A DNA stretch of 64,000 bases from Mesonia aestuariivivens (GTDB lineage Bacteria; Bacteroidota; Bacteroidia; Flavobacteriales; Flavobacteriaceae), in assembly GCF_019311235.1 (NCBI RefSeq), contig NZ_JAHWDF010000001.1, positions 124,001 to 188,000 of the forward strand, in the 5' to 3' direction. The position numbers and the translations under genes are program-made. This document shows positions 35,743 to 45,198 of the stretch, in pieces; the stretch's first letter is position 1; the number at the start of each line of letters is the position of its first letter. The notes under the pieces were generated by a model. The model ran no database searches. It was given only the letters and a program-made list of their open reading frames with translations, and was not told the DNA's origin.

Positions 35743-38025
35743 ATGAAATATATTTATACATTATTGGTGTGTCTCTTCTTGCCAATCTTATCTTGGTCAC
35801 AAGATTACTCTTCAAACTGGGAAGGTTTATTCTCTTACTACAATATAGTAGATGTACACACCTCAGGAAATCGAGTTTTTGCAGCAGCTAAAAATTCGGT
35901 GTTCTCTTATAATGTAGCTTCAAAAGAACTCAATAAATATTCTACAATTAATGGAATTTCAGGTGAAAATATTTCAGCAATTCACTATTCAACTAATTAT
36001 AATTTGTTAGTCGTAGGTTATGAAACGGGATTAATTAATGTATATAATTATCGTACAGGCAAAGCATTGCAAGTGATTGATATTACAGAAAAGCAAACTG
36101 TTTCACCCAATAAAAGAAGGATTAATGATTTTTTTGAAATAGAAAATCAACTCTTTATATCTACTAACTATGGTATTTCGGTTTATAGCCTTTCCAATTT
36201 AGAGTTTGGTGACACTTATTTTATTGGAGATACAGGTAGCCAATTAGAAGTGCGCCAGCTTATAATAAATAATAATACCATTTATGCTGCAACACAAGGA
36301 GGAAGCGTGAGGTATGCTTCTTTAGACAATCCTAATCTTATCGATTTTAGCCAATGGCAGCAAACTTCTGGTGCTGAGAATATAAAAAATATAATAGAAT
36401 TTAATGATAAGATTTATGCTGTTAGTAATGCTAATGCTATTGCAGAACTTCAAAATAATTCATTAAGCTTTGTTACTCAATTTAATGGAAATGTTACCAA
36501 TTTAGCAGTAACTTCAACCACACTGTTGGTAACTTATAAATATAAAGTAGAAGCTTATAATAATCAATTTAACCGTACTTTAAATATCAATTCATTTGAG
36601 TTTTCTCCTAATTTCTCTTCAGCAGTGCTTATTAACAATCAAATTTTTATAGGCGATCAATCGTTAGGATTAATTTATACTTCAATAAATACACCAAATG
36701 CATTTAACTATGTAAGTCCGCAAGGCCCATTACTTAATAATGCATTTAATATGGAAACCATTCCTAATGAACTTTGGATCACATTTGGAGAGTATTCTTC
36801 GTTATTGAATCCTTATCCATTAAACAGTAGAGGTGTGAGTCATTTGATAAATGATGAATGGATTAATTTATCTGTTGAACATTTACAACATGCTAGATCT
36901 ATAGTAGAGGTCACTATAGATCCTACTGATCATAAACACGTTTTTCTGAGCTCTTTTATAGATGGCTTAGTAGAATTACAAGATCATCAAGTAATTAATT
37001 TTTATAGAGAAAGTAATAGTAATTTAGAATCGTTTGATCCAGGGTCTGGTGATTTAAGAATCGACGGAACCACATTTGATAGTAATAATGACCTTTGGAT
37101 CGCTAATTCAAAATCTGATGGGGGACTGGCAAAATTAAAAAATAACTCTACAACGATTCAGGTTTATGATATTTCAAATATTATTTCTAATCCCCCAGCT
37201 ACCTTAGGTTTGACAAAAATAGTAGGAAATAATTCAGGAAATCTTTTTATAGGTAGTTCTGAGGATGGAGTCGTGGGTTTTGAAACTTCTACGCAAACAT
37301 TTGCAAAGGTGAGCGGCGGAGAAGCTGATGGCAATCTCCCCGAAAATTATATAAAAACGTTAGCTTTAGATAATAACAATCAACTTTGGATAGGTACTGT
37401 GCGTGGTCTTCGGGTATTGTTCAATCCTAATTCAATGTTTACAGACAACAATGTAGCAGCGCAAGAAATCATTATTTTAGATGAAGATGGGGTGGCTCAA
37501 GAATTACTAGCCAATGTAAGTATAACAGATATTGAAGTAGATGGAAATAATAACAAGTGGATAGCCACAGAAAGCGGGGCTTTTTATTTATCTGCTAACG
37601 GGCAAGAAACCATTTATCAGTTTACAACGGCTAATTCTCCAATTCCTTCCAATAATGTAAATGATATTGAAGTAGATGATTCTTCAGGCGAAGTCTATAT
37701 AGGTACAGAAAAAGGAATTGTTGTTTTTAAAGGCAGCGCCACAGCCTCTCAAGAAACATTTGATAAAGTACGAGCATTCCCCAATCCAGTTCGTCCAAAT
37801 TATTCAGGCATGGTCACCATTGATGGTCTAATGGAAAATGCCAATGTAAAAATCACCGATATAGAAGGTAATTTAGTTTACGAAGAAGTTTCTCAGGGAG
37901 GTAGTATTCAGTGGGATACACGCGCTTTCGGTAAATATAAAGTTGCTTCTGGGGTTTATATGGTGCTCATCACCTCAGATGATCAGTTACAAACTAAGGT
38001 TACTAAAATTATGGTGATAAGATAA
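35743..38025 (+). CDS. porZ: PorZ-like T9SS attachment-complex protein with type A sorting domain
   Basis: A 760-residue exported protein: signal peptide ending SWSQ (about residue 20), two consecutive beta-propellers built of two-component-regulator-like blades (NNQLWIGTVRGLRVLFN; NNKWIATESGAFYL; GEVYIGTEKGIVVF), then a T9SS type A C-terminal domain (FPNPVRPNYSG, VKITDIEGNLVYEE, ASGVYMVLI, KIMVIR). This length and order match PorZ, a surface part of the PorU/V/Q/Z attachment complex that delivers anionic LPS to cargo in Porphyromonas. Being followed directly by recO (1-bp overlap) is a recurring Bacteroidota arrangement. The ortholog call rests on architecture and context. Confidence 0.75.
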   Translation: MKYIYTLLVCLFLPILSWSQDYSSNWEGLFSYYNIVDVHTSGNRVFAAAKNSVFSYNVASKELNKYSTINGISGENISAIHYSTNYNLLVVGYETGLINVYNYRTGKALQVIDITEKQTVSPNKRRINDFFEIENQLFISTNYGISVYSLSNLEFGDTYFIGDTGSQLEVRQLIINNNTIYAATQGGSVRYASLDNPNLIDFSQWQQTSGAENIKNIIEFNDKIYAVSNANAIAELQNNSLSFVTQFNGNVTNLAVTSTTLLVTYKYKVEAYNNQFNRTLNINSFEFSPNFSSAVLINNQIFIGDQSLGLIYTSINTPNAFNYVSPQGPLLNNAFNMETIPNELWITFGEYSSLLNPYPLNSRGVSHLINDEWINLSVEHLQHARSIVEVTIDPTDHKHVFLSSFIDGLVELQDHQVINFYRESNSNLESFDPGSGDLRIDGTTFDSNNDLWIANSKSDGGLAKLKNNSTTIQVYDISNIISNPPATLGLTKIVGNNSGNLFIGSSEDGVVGFETSTQTFAKVSGGEADGNLPENYIKTLALDNNNQLWIGTVRGLRVLFNPNSMFTDNNVAAQEIIILDEDGVAQELLANVSITDIEVDGNNNKWIATESGAFYLSANGQETIYQFTTANSPIPSNNVNDIEVDDSSGEVYIGTEKGIVVFKGSATASQETFDKVRAFPNPVRPNYSGMVTIDGLMENANVKITDIEGNLVYEEVSQGGSIQWDTRAFGKYKVASGVYMVLITSDDQLQTKVTKIMVIR

Positions 38026-38741
38026 TGCTCATTAACACCCAAGCCATTATTATTCATTCCCTTCGGTATCGCGAAGCAGATCTTATTGTTAAAGCTTTTA
38101 CCAAAAGTAGCGGACTCAAATCTTATCTCATTCGCGGGGTATTAAAATCGAAGAAAGGTAAACTTCGTGCTTCTATGTTTCAACCCCTTACACTTTTAGA
38201 GGTAGAAGCCAATCATAAAGATAAAGGCACTTTAGAAAATATTCGAGAAGCCAAAGTGAATCCGCCTTATCAAGATTTAACGACCAACGTTTATAAATCT
38301 TCAATAGCGATGTTTTTAGCTGAAGTTTTAAATCAAGCGATTCAAGAAGAAGAACAAAATGAAGCCCTTTATCAGTATTTAGAGAATGCGTTTCTTTGGT
38401 TAGATAAGAATAAAAAGTTTGCCAATTTTCATTTGTTATTTATGGTAAAACTAAGTTCATTTTTAGGTTTTTATCCTCATCAATACGATCAAGATTTGCC
38501 TTATTTTAATTTACTCGATGGTGAATATCAATTAGACGATACTAATAAATATTGTATTCAAAATGAAAATTCAGAATTACTCAAACAATTCTTGTTGGTG
38601 AATTTTGATGAAGCTTCAAGCATAAAACTCAATCAGTCTAGGAGAAAAAGTTTTTTAGAAATGCTTATTCTCTATTTTGAATTGCATTTGCACGGTTTCA
38701 AAAAACCAAGATCGTTAGATATTTTGCATCAACTCTTTTAA
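38025..38741 (+). CDS. recO: DNA repair protein RecO
   Basis: Loads RecA on SSB-coated DNA in the RecFOR pathway. The 238-residue protein has the OB-fold start (TQAIIIHSLRYREADLIVKAFT, SYLIRGVLKSKKGKLRASMFQPLTLLE) and helical C-terminus of RecO. The zinc-binding cysteines of the C-terminal domain are largely absent, as in many Bacteroidota members. Its ATG overlaps the last base of the PorZ-like stop codon, and its stop overlaps the stop of the convergent 38738 gene in a shared TTAA. Confidence 0.93.
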   Translation: MLINTQAIIIHSLRYREADLIVKAFTKSSGLKSYLIRGVLKSKKGKLRASMFQPLTLLEVEANHKDKGTLENIREAKVNPPYQDLTTNVYKSSIAMFLAEVLNQAIQEEEQNEALYQYLENAFLWLDKNKKFANFHLLFMVKLSSFLGFYPHQYDQDLPYFNLLDGEYQLDDTNKYCIQNENSELLKQFLLVNFDEASSIKLNQSRRKSFLEMLILYFELHLHGFKKPRSLDILHQLF

Positions 38742-39220
38742 GCTTTTCTTTCTATAGGAATAAAAATTTCTTCTTCAGAATCACGATGTTCTCCTTTATA
38801 TTTTTCGCCCATAATCGCAAAATGAGGACAACTCGCTAACTTATATTCAGAATTAGGGAACCATTCGCTGAAAATTTCACTGTAAAATGTAGGCACATCA
38901 CTAGGCTTTCCTCTGTAGTTAAATTTAGCATACAAGCCAGCTGCTATTTCTAATAGCTTCATTTCTTTAGGGAAATTTTGGTTAACCTCAATTTCAACAG
39001 CAGCCCATTTTTCAAAACTTTTAGTGGGATTAAATACTTCAAAAAAACTCACATCAGGATAAACTTCAACAGAAAACAAGCCACTATTTTTAGCGTTCAC
39101 CAAATGTTTTTTAGACATAAACGTTTGCCATAATTCAACCGTTTTGTTTTTGCTGAAGTTCATTTCAGTTTTCAAACCAACTAAGGTCATTGGTCGAGTA
39201 GTTATAATTTTAGGTTGCAT
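38738..39220 (-). CDS. GyrI-like small-molecule-binding domain protein
   Basis: A 160-residue protein with the GyrI/SOUL-type effector-binding pattern: KIITTRPMTLVGLKTEM at the start, LFSVEVYPDVSFF, WAAVEIEV in the middle, GLYAKFNYRG and a closing EEEIFIPIER. Such stand-alone domains bind small hydrophobic or toxic ligands; no DNA-binding domain is attached. It is convergent with recO, overlapping it by 4 bp, and divergent from the ligase-associated cluster, with a repeat element between. Confidence 0.82.
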   Translation of the reverse strand: MQPKIITTRPMTLVGLKTEMNFSKNKTVELWQTFMSKKHLVNAKNSGLFSVEVYPDVSFFEVFNPTKSFEKWAAVEIEVNQNFPKEMKLLEIAAGLYAKFNYRGKPSDVPTFYSEIFSEWFPNSEYKLASCPHFAIMGEKYKGEHRDSEEEIFIPIERKA

Positions 39221-39259
39221 TTTATGTTATTTTTAAAACTTTAAATATACAATTTATAA

Positions 39260-39374
39260 GGGCGTGTCCCTACGGGCCGGGCTCTCGGCAGTCGCTTTTT
39301 TGTTTTGTTATATTTAGCTTACGCTAGAAACAAAACAAAAAGAGCTCCAACAGAGCCTCCATCCCTCACGCAAA
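39260..39374 (+). repeat. Interspersed ~110-bp repeat, copy A
   Basis: Begins GGGCGTGTCCCTACGGG and CGGGCT, ends CCATCCCTCACGCAAAC, with a variable middle that forms a stem from TTTTGTTTTGTT and AACAAAACAAAA. The ends match copy B at 44575-44676 in the same orientation. The GC-rich ends contrast with the AT-rich gap. It lies in the divergent gap upstream of the ligase-associated cluster. Confidence 0.7.
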
Positions 39375-39445
39375 CACCTCTTAAAATTCCGCTAAGATTT
39401 ATATAGTTTTTTAAATCTGATAATGCTTTTTACTACCTTCAAGCT

Positions 39446-40465
39446 ATGAAAACACCTTTACTCGCTTTTAATCAAAAAGGAATTTACTGTGAAGCCGCCG
39501 ATGTTTACCTCGATCCGTGGAAACCAGTAAAAAAAGCTATCATTTCTCACGGGCATGCAGACCATTCTCGTTGGGGGCATCAGCAATACATTACGCATCA
39601 CACAAATGTGCCTATCATCAAATATCGCTTAGGTGACATTACGGTAACCGGTAAAGCGTGGAATGAGACGTTTACGATTAACGGAGTTAAATTTTCATTG
39701 CATCCCGCTGGTCATATTATTGGTTCGGCACAAATCCGAGTAGAACATAAAGGTGAAGTTTGGGTATTTACAGGCGATTATAAAACCGAAAACGACGGTA
39801 TTGCCGTGCCTTATGAAGTCGTGAAATGCCACACATTTATCACCGAATGTACTTTTGGGTTACCCGCTTTTAAATGGGTGCCTCAAGATTTAGTTTTTAA
39901 TGACATTAATAATTGGTGGCAGCAGAATCAAGACGACGGTAGAACTTCAGTCTTGTTTGGATATTCCTTAGGTAAAGCACAACGCTTGCTAAAACATTTA
40001 GACACTTCTATTGGTAAAATTTTTACACACGGCGCCGTCGAGAATATGACAGAAGTTGTTCGAGAATTGGTCGATTTACCTCCCACCGAAAAAATTACGA
40101 GAGATACCAAAAAGGAAGATATTAAGGGAAATATTGTAATCGCACCACCTAGCACTCATGGTAAGCCGTGGATCAAGAAGATGGTACCTTACGTGACTGC
40201 TTCTGCCAGTGGCTGGATGACATTTCGTGGCGCAAGAAGACGTAGAGCTATAGACAAGGGCTTTGTGCTTTCCGATCATTGCGATTGGCAAGGTTTACTC
40301 ACTTCTATAAAAGCTACAGGAGCAGAAAAGATTATTTGTACGCACGGCTATACCGATATTTTTTCCCGTTTTCTAGCGGAACAAGGTTACGATGCTAGAA
40401 CTGAACAAACGCAATACGAAGAAGAAAACGCAGAAGAGAGTAGTAAAGAAAAACAGGAAAGCTAA
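39446..40465 (+). CDS. Ligase-associated metallo-beta-lactamase-fold DNA exonuclease
   Basis: A 339-residue MBL/beta-CASP-type nuclease. The metal-binding motif HGHADH is at residues 35-40, followed by HPAGHIIGSAQ, FTGDYKTEND (third metal-binding Asp) and a late LSDHCDW. The protein matches the family found with bacterial ATP-dependent ligase and Lhr-like helicase in a DNA-damage cluster, thought to process DNA 3' ends. The ligase ATG follows the stop codon with no gap, so the two are translationally coupled. Confidence 0.9.
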   Translation: MKTPLLAFNQKGIYCEAADVYLDPWKPVKKAIISHGHADHSRWGHQQYITHHTNVPIIKYRLGDITVTGKAWNETFTINGVKFSLHPAGHIIGSAQIRVEHKGEVWVFTGDYKTENDGIAVPYEVVKCHTFITECTFGLPAFKWVPQDLVFNDINNWWQQNQDDGRTSVLFGYSLGKAQRLLKHLDTSIGKIFTHGAVENMTEVVRELVDLPPTEKITRDTKKEDIKGNIVIAPPSTHGKPWIKKMVPYVTASASGWMTFRGARRRRAIDKGFVLSDHCDWQGLLTSIKATGAEKIICTHGYTDIFSRFLAEQGYDARTEQTQYEEENAEESSKEKQES

Positions 40466-42061
40466 ATGAAGCAGTTTGCAGAACTCATACGAACCTTAGA
40501 TAGCACCAACAAAACTACACTCAAAGTGGAAGCGCTTTCGCATTATTTTAAAACTGCTAGCGATAAAGATAAAGTGTGGACCATTGCTATTCTTTCACAT
40601 CGTAGACCACCAAGACCTGTAAATACTACCTTAATGCGAGAATGGGCTTCAAAATTTTCAAAAATTCCACTATGGCTATTTGAAGAATCTTACCATATTG
40701 TAGGTGATTTAGCCGAAACGATTGCACTGGTAATTCCACCTTCAGAAAATTCTTCAGAAAAAAGTCTAAATCAGTTTCTACAAGAGATTATCGAATTAAA
40801 ACCTCGATCAGAAGAAGAGAAAAAAGAATATTTATACGAGAATTGGTTTAGCTTAAATTATTACGAACGTTTTGTATTTACCAAACTCATTACTGGTAGT
40901 TTTAGAATCGGAGTAAGTCAAAAATTAATGACGCGAGCTCTCTCTAAGGCAACCGAGATGGATGAAGATATTCTCGCCTATAAACTGATGGGAAATTGGG
41001 ATCCTGCCACCACTACATTCACCAATTTAGTCCTTGAAGAAAAACCAGAAGATTACCTATCTAAACCTTATCCGTTTTATTTAGCTTATGCGATTGAAGA
41101 TGAGCCGCAAGGTTTGGGAGACGTAAAAGAATGGGCTGCAGAACATAAGTGGGACGGCATCCGTTCGCAAGTAATTATTAGAAACGGAGAGTTATTTGTG
41201 TGGAGTCGCGGAGAAGAATTGGTGACCGAAAAATACCCAGAGTTCGAAAAGATTATCGGTCACATTCCTGATGGGACTGTAATCGATGGAGAGATATTGC
41301 CTTTCCCAAACAATGATATTGGAACATTTAAAGATTTACAAACCAGAATTGGTCGTAAAAACATTACCAATAAATTATTAGAAAAAACACCAGTTATTTT
41401 AAAAGCTTACGATTTGTTAGAGTGGGAAGGAGAAGATATTCGAGAAAAACCTTATCAAAAACGTCGCGAGATTTTAGAAAAACTATTTATTAATGTTGCT
41501 TCAGAAGAAATACCGTTGCACTTATCGACTACGATTTCATTTGAGAATTGGGAAGAAGCTGCAAAAGAAAGAGAGCGCTCTAGAGAAGTAAAATCTGAAG
41601 GATTAATGTTGAAGCGTTGGGATTCTCCCTATTTGGTAGGTAGAAAAAAAGGCGATTGGTGGAAATGGAAAGTAGATCCGCTCACCATAGATGCGGTTTT
41701 AACTTATGCGATGCGCGGTCACGGAAGACGAAGTAATCTATTTACAGATTATACGTTTGGGCTATGGGACGAAGAGAAAGAAGAGCTCGTCACGTTTGCT
41801 AAAGCTTACTCTGGATTAACCGATGCCGAATTTAGAAAAGTAGACGCGTGGATAAAGAAAAACACTTTAGAGCGTTTTGGGCCTGTGCGTAGTGTTACGC
41901 CGCATCACGTATTCGAAATCGCTTTTGAAGGTATTGCTGAATCTGGTAGACATAAAAGTGGAGTGGCTACTCGATTTCCTAGAATTTTACGTTGGCGACA
42001 GGACAAAAAAATTGAAGAAGCGAATACCTTAGAAGATTTGAAAGCTTTAATTCCGAAGTAA
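40466..42061 (+). CDS. ATP-dependent DNA ligase (LigB/Lhr-associated type)
   Basis: A 531-residue ligase. Adenylation motif I is EHKWDGIR with Lys228 as the AMP-accepting residue; IDGEILPF (motif III), SEGLMLKRWDSPY (motif IV) and WWKWKVDPLTIDAVLTYA (motif V) follow, then an OB-fold domain ending with RFPRILRWRQDK. The N-terminal helical DNA-binding domain fills residues 1-200. It is the repair ligase of the exonuclease-ligase-helicase-PdeM set, distinct from the NAD-dependent replicative ligase. The helicase gene starts 5 bp downstream. Confidence 0.93.
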   Translation: MKQFAELIRTLDSTNKTTLKVEALSHYFKTASDKDKVWTIAILSHRRPPRPVNTTLMREWASKFSKIPLWLFEESYHIVGDLAETIALVIPPSENSSEKSLNQFLQEIIELKPRSEEEKKEYLYENWFSLNYYERFVFTKLITGSFRIGVSQKLMTRALSKATEMDEDILAYKLMGNWDPATTTFTNLVLEEKPEDYLSKPYPFYLAYAIEDEPQGLGDVKEWAAEHKWDGIRSQVIIRNGELFVWSRGEELVTEKYPEFEKIIGHIPDGTVIDGEILPFPNNDIGTFKDLQTRIGRKNITNKLLEKTPVILKAYDLLEWEGEDIREKPYQKRREILEKLFINVASEEIPLHLSTTISFENWEEAAKERERSREVKSEGLMLKRWDSPYLVGRKKGDWWKWKVDPLTIDAVLTYAMRGHGRRSNLFTDYTFGLWDEEKEELVTFAKAYSGLTDAEFRKVDAWIKKNTLERFGPVRSVTPHHVFEIAFEGIAESGRHKSGVATRFPRILRWRQDKKIEEANTLEDLKALIPK

Positions 42062-42066
42062 TTTTT

Positions 42067-44541
42067 ATGAATAAAAAAGAGCTTTTAGCAATTGCAGATC
42101 ATTGGTTTTCCAATCAAGGCTGGAAGCCTTTTCCTTTTCAAAAAAAAACGTGGAATGATTATTTAAAAGGAAAAAACGGACTCCTAAACGCGCCTACCGG
42201 AAGTGGTAAAACCTACGCGCTTTGGGTGCCAATTGTGTTAGAATATTTAAAGAAAAATCCGGATTATAAAACCAAACACGAAAAAGGCTTAAAAGCTATT
42301 TGGATCACTCCGCTTCGGGCACTTTCCGTAGAAATCGCTCAAGCCGCCACTCGTTTTGCAGAAGAGACACAATCGGGATTAACTGTAGGTATTCGTACAG
42401 GTGATACTTCGCAGAAAGAACGCGCAGCTCAAAAAAAGTCGATGCCAGATTTGTTAATCACAACTCCAGAGAGTTTACATTTATTACTTTCTTCTAAAAA
42501 CTACCCTAAGATGTTCAAAAACCTCAATGCAATTGTGGCAGATGAGTGGCACGAATTATTAGGAAGTAAACGAGGTGTACAAACTGAACTCGCACTTTCT
42601 CGATTAAAAACAGTTTCCGACAATTTAAAAATTTGGGGAATTTCAGCTACAATTGGTAATCTTCCTCAAGCACAAGAAGTTTTATTGGGAGCCGAAAGCA
42701 AAGCGCTTCAAAATTCAACCTTAATTAAAGCGAATATTCAAAAGCAAATAGAAGTAAAATCGATTATTCCGCAGTCGATGGAAAAATTTCCTTGGCGTGG
42801 TCATTTGGGATTACACTTATTAGATGAGGTCGTTCCTATTATCAATAATTCCAAAACCACTTTAATCTTCACTAATACACGATCGCAGTGTGAGCTATGG
42901 TTTCAGAAATTAATGAACAAATATCCAGAATTCGCGGGTGAAGTAGCTATGCATCACGGAAGTATTAATAAAGAAACTCGACTTTGGGTAGAACAAGCCA
43001 TTAGAAATGAAAGTTTAAAGGCGGTAATTTGTACTTCAAGCTTAGATTTGGGTGTAGATTTTGCTCCTGTTGAAACGATTATTCAGATTGGCGGTCCAAA
43101 AGGAGTAGCTCGATTTTTACAACGGGCCGGGCGCAGTGGTCACCAGCCGGGAAAAGCCAGTCGAATTTACTTTTTACCTACGCACGCGATCGAGTTAATT
43201 GAAGCTTCAGCATTGCAAAAAGCCGTAGAGAAAAAAGCGGTAGAAGATCGGATTCCGTATTTACAGAGTTTTGATGTGTTGGTGCAGTATTTAACAACTT
43301 TAGCTGTTTCAGATGGTTTTTATCCAAAAGAAATATATCCAGAAATTAAATCTACATTTTGCTTTCAAGATTTAACCGAAGATGAATGGCGTTGGTGTTT
43401 AAATTTTATTACCAAAGGGAGCCAGAGTTTACAAAGTTATGATGAATATAAAAAAGTAGAGATTGAAGAAGATGGTAAATTTAAGGTCAACCATCGTGGC
43501 GTAGCGATGCGTCATCGGTTGCAAATTGGTACCATTGTTAGTGATGCGATGCTCACTGTAAAATATATAAAAGGTGGGTTTATAGGTGCGATTGAAGAAT
43601 ATTTTGTCTCTAAATTAACTCCTGGTGATGTCTTTACCTTTGCAGGAAGAAATTTAGAACTTTCTCGCATTAAAGGGATGCAAGTCCTGGTGCGAAAATC
43701 GAAAAAGAAAACGGCAAAAGTCCCAAGTTGGATGGGCGGCAGAATGGCCTTTTCAGCTCAAATGAGTGAACTGCTGCGGGAAGAATTGTACGAAGCCGCA
43801 GAAAGCGTGGGTTCAAACTCAAAAAAGAGAAGTCCAGAAATGGAAGCGCTTCAGCCAATTTTAGAACGTCAGCAATTAGAATCGATTATTCCGAAGCAAG
43901 ATCAATTTCTTATAGAAACCTTTAAAACACGAGAAGGTTATCACGAGATATTCTATCCGTTTGAAGGTCGGTTTGTGCACGAGGCTTTAGGGAGTTTGTT
44001 GGCTTACCGCATCAGTTTATTATCGCCAATTTCTTTCAGCATAGCTTTTAACGATTATGGTTTTGAGCTGCTTTCTGATCAAGAAATTGATATGCAACAA
44101 GTACTAGATAACAATTTGTTTTCTTCAGAATTTTTGATGGACGATCTCTACAAAAGTTTAAACGCAACCGAAATGGCACGTAGAAAGTTTCGAGATATTG
44201 CTGTAATTGCCGGATTAGTATTTACAGGCTACCCAAATAAATTGGTTAAGAATAAGCACTTGCAATCAAGCTCTCAATTACTGTTCGATGTATTTAGAGA
44301 TTATGAAGATGATAATTTGTTGTTTCAGCAAGCGTTTAGAGAAACTTTCGAGCACCAGTTGGAAGAAGGAAGATTAAGACAAGCTTTGGAGCGTATTCAT
44401 ACCCAAGAAATTATTTGGAAAGCTTGCCAAAAACCAACGCCATTTTCATTTCCAATCATTACCGATAGATTGCGAGAGAAATTATCTTCAGAAAAATTAG
44501 AAGATCGTATACAGCGAATGCTCAAACAACTCGAAAAATAA
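42067..44541 (+). CDS. Ligase-associated DEXH-box DNA helicase (Lhr-like)
   Basis: An 824-residue superfamily 2 helicase of the Lhr-core type. The Walker A motif PTGSGKT is at residues 43-49, then TPLRALS (Ia), TTPESLHLLLS, the DEWH form of motif II, GISATIG (III), and in the second RecA fold TNTRSQCELWF, CTSSLDLGVDF and QRAGRSGHQPG (VI). The winged-helix and Lhr-specific C-terminal parts follow. It should unwind DNA 3'-5' for the linked exonuclease and ligase. It ends just before repeat copy B. Confidence 0.93.
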   Translation: MNKKELLAIADHWFSNQGWKPFPFQKKTWNDYLKGKNGLLNAPTGSGKTYALWVPIVLEYLKKNPDYKTKHEKGLKAIWITPLRALSVEIAQAATRFAEETQSGLTVGIRTGDTSQKERAAQKKSMPDLLITTPESLHLLLSSKNYPKMFKNLNAIVADEWHELLGSKRGVQTELALSRLKTVSDNLKIWGISATIGNLPQAQEVLLGAESKALQNSTLIKANIQKQIEVKSIIPQSMEKFPWRGHLGLHLLDEVVPIINNSKTTLIFTNTRSQCELWFQKLMNKYPEFAGEVAMHHGSINKETRLWVEQAIRNESLKAVICTSSLDLGVDFAPVETIIQIGGPKGVARFLQRAGRSGHQPGKASRIYFLPTHAIELIEASALQKAVEKKAVEDRIPYLQSFDVLVQYLTTLAVSDGFYPKEIYPEIKSTFCFQDLTEDEWRWCLNFITKGSQSLQSYDEYKKVEIEEDGKFKVNHRGVAMRHRLQIGTIVSDAMLTVKYIKGGFIGAIEEYFVSKLTPGDVFTFAGRNLELSRIKGMQVLVRKSKKKTAKVPSWMGGRMAFSAQMSELLREELYEAAESVGSNSKKRSPEMEALQPILERQQLESIIPKQDQFLIETFKTREGYHEIFYPFEGRFVHEALGSLLAYRISLLSPISFSIAFNDYGFELLSDQEIDMQQVLDNNLFSSEFLMDDLYKSLNATEMARRKFRDIAVIAGLVFTGYPNKLVKNKHLQSSSQLLFDVFRDYEDDNLLFQQAFRETFEHQLEEGRLRQALERIHTQEIIWKACQKPTPFSFPIITDRLREKLSSEKLEDRIQRMLKQLEK

Positions 44542-44574
44542 AACTTGTAGAGGCAATTCTAAATTAAATAATTT

Positions 44575-44676
44575 GGGCGTTTCCCTGCGGGTCGGGCTAT
44601 TCGTTTCAATTCCTCATAAGTTTTCGCTATCGCTACAACGTATTGCGGGATTTTCACTGCTATCCCTAACGCAAAA
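44575..44676 (+). repeat. Interspersed ~100-bp repeat, copy B
   Basis: Begins GGGCGTTTCCCTGCGGG and CGGGCT, ends CTATCCCTAACGCAAA; the middle (TTTTCGCTATCGCTAC) differs from copy A. It fills most of the 201-bp gap between the helicase gene and the PrcB-like lipoprotein gene. Same orientation as copy A at 39260-39374. Confidence 0.7.
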
Positions 44677-44742
44677 AGCATGTTAAGAACAATACACATC
44701 ATTCTTCAATTCTCTATCTTAGCACATTGAAAAAATATACTT

Positions 44743-45198
44743 ATGAAAAATTTAATTTATATCTGTTTAGCAGTATTTATGTTCAGTTGTAATTCAGCAA
44801 AAGATATGCAGCATATGGCACCTAAAGTAATTTCTGAAGGAAACTTATATGGAAGCGGCAGTGAAGGTTTAACCCAACAAAACACGATTATAACCAACGA
44901 AACGGAATGGAAAGAATTTATAGCCAGAGTAAATTCAACCAATGAAGTTATTAAGAAAGAACAAGCATCAAAAATAGATTTCGACGAGCATAACGTAATC
45001 GCTATAATTGATCAACAACGTACCACTGGCGGACATAAAATTGAAATCGGTGAAACTTACACCCAAAACGGAATTGTATATTTTACGATTAAAAAATCAC
45101 ATCCAGAAGGTATGGCAACCAGTGTAATGACTCAACCTTATTATTTGGCTGCAATCCCTAAAACCAAACAAGAAATAGAATTTAAAGAAGCTGAGTAA
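44743..45198 (+). CDS. PrcB-domain lipoprotein
   Basis: A 151-residue predicted lipoprotein with lipobox MFSC (Cys16). The mature part (NETEWKEFIARVN, IDFDEHNVIAIIDQQRTTGGHKIEI, QPYYLAAIPK) follows the PrcB C-terminal domain pattern known from a spirochaete protease complex. Its biochemical role here is unknown. It sits between the Lhr-like helicase and PdeM, directly abutting the latter, which is surprising for an envelope protein inside a DNA-repair cluster. Confidence 0.75.
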   Translation: MKNLIYICLAVFMFSCNSAKDMQHMAPKVISEGNLYGSGSEGLTQQNTIITNETEWKEFIARVNSTNEVIKKEQASKIDFDEHNVIAIIDQQRTTGGHKIEIGETYTQNGIVYFTIKKSHPEGMATSVMTQPYYLAAIPKTKQEIEFKEAE

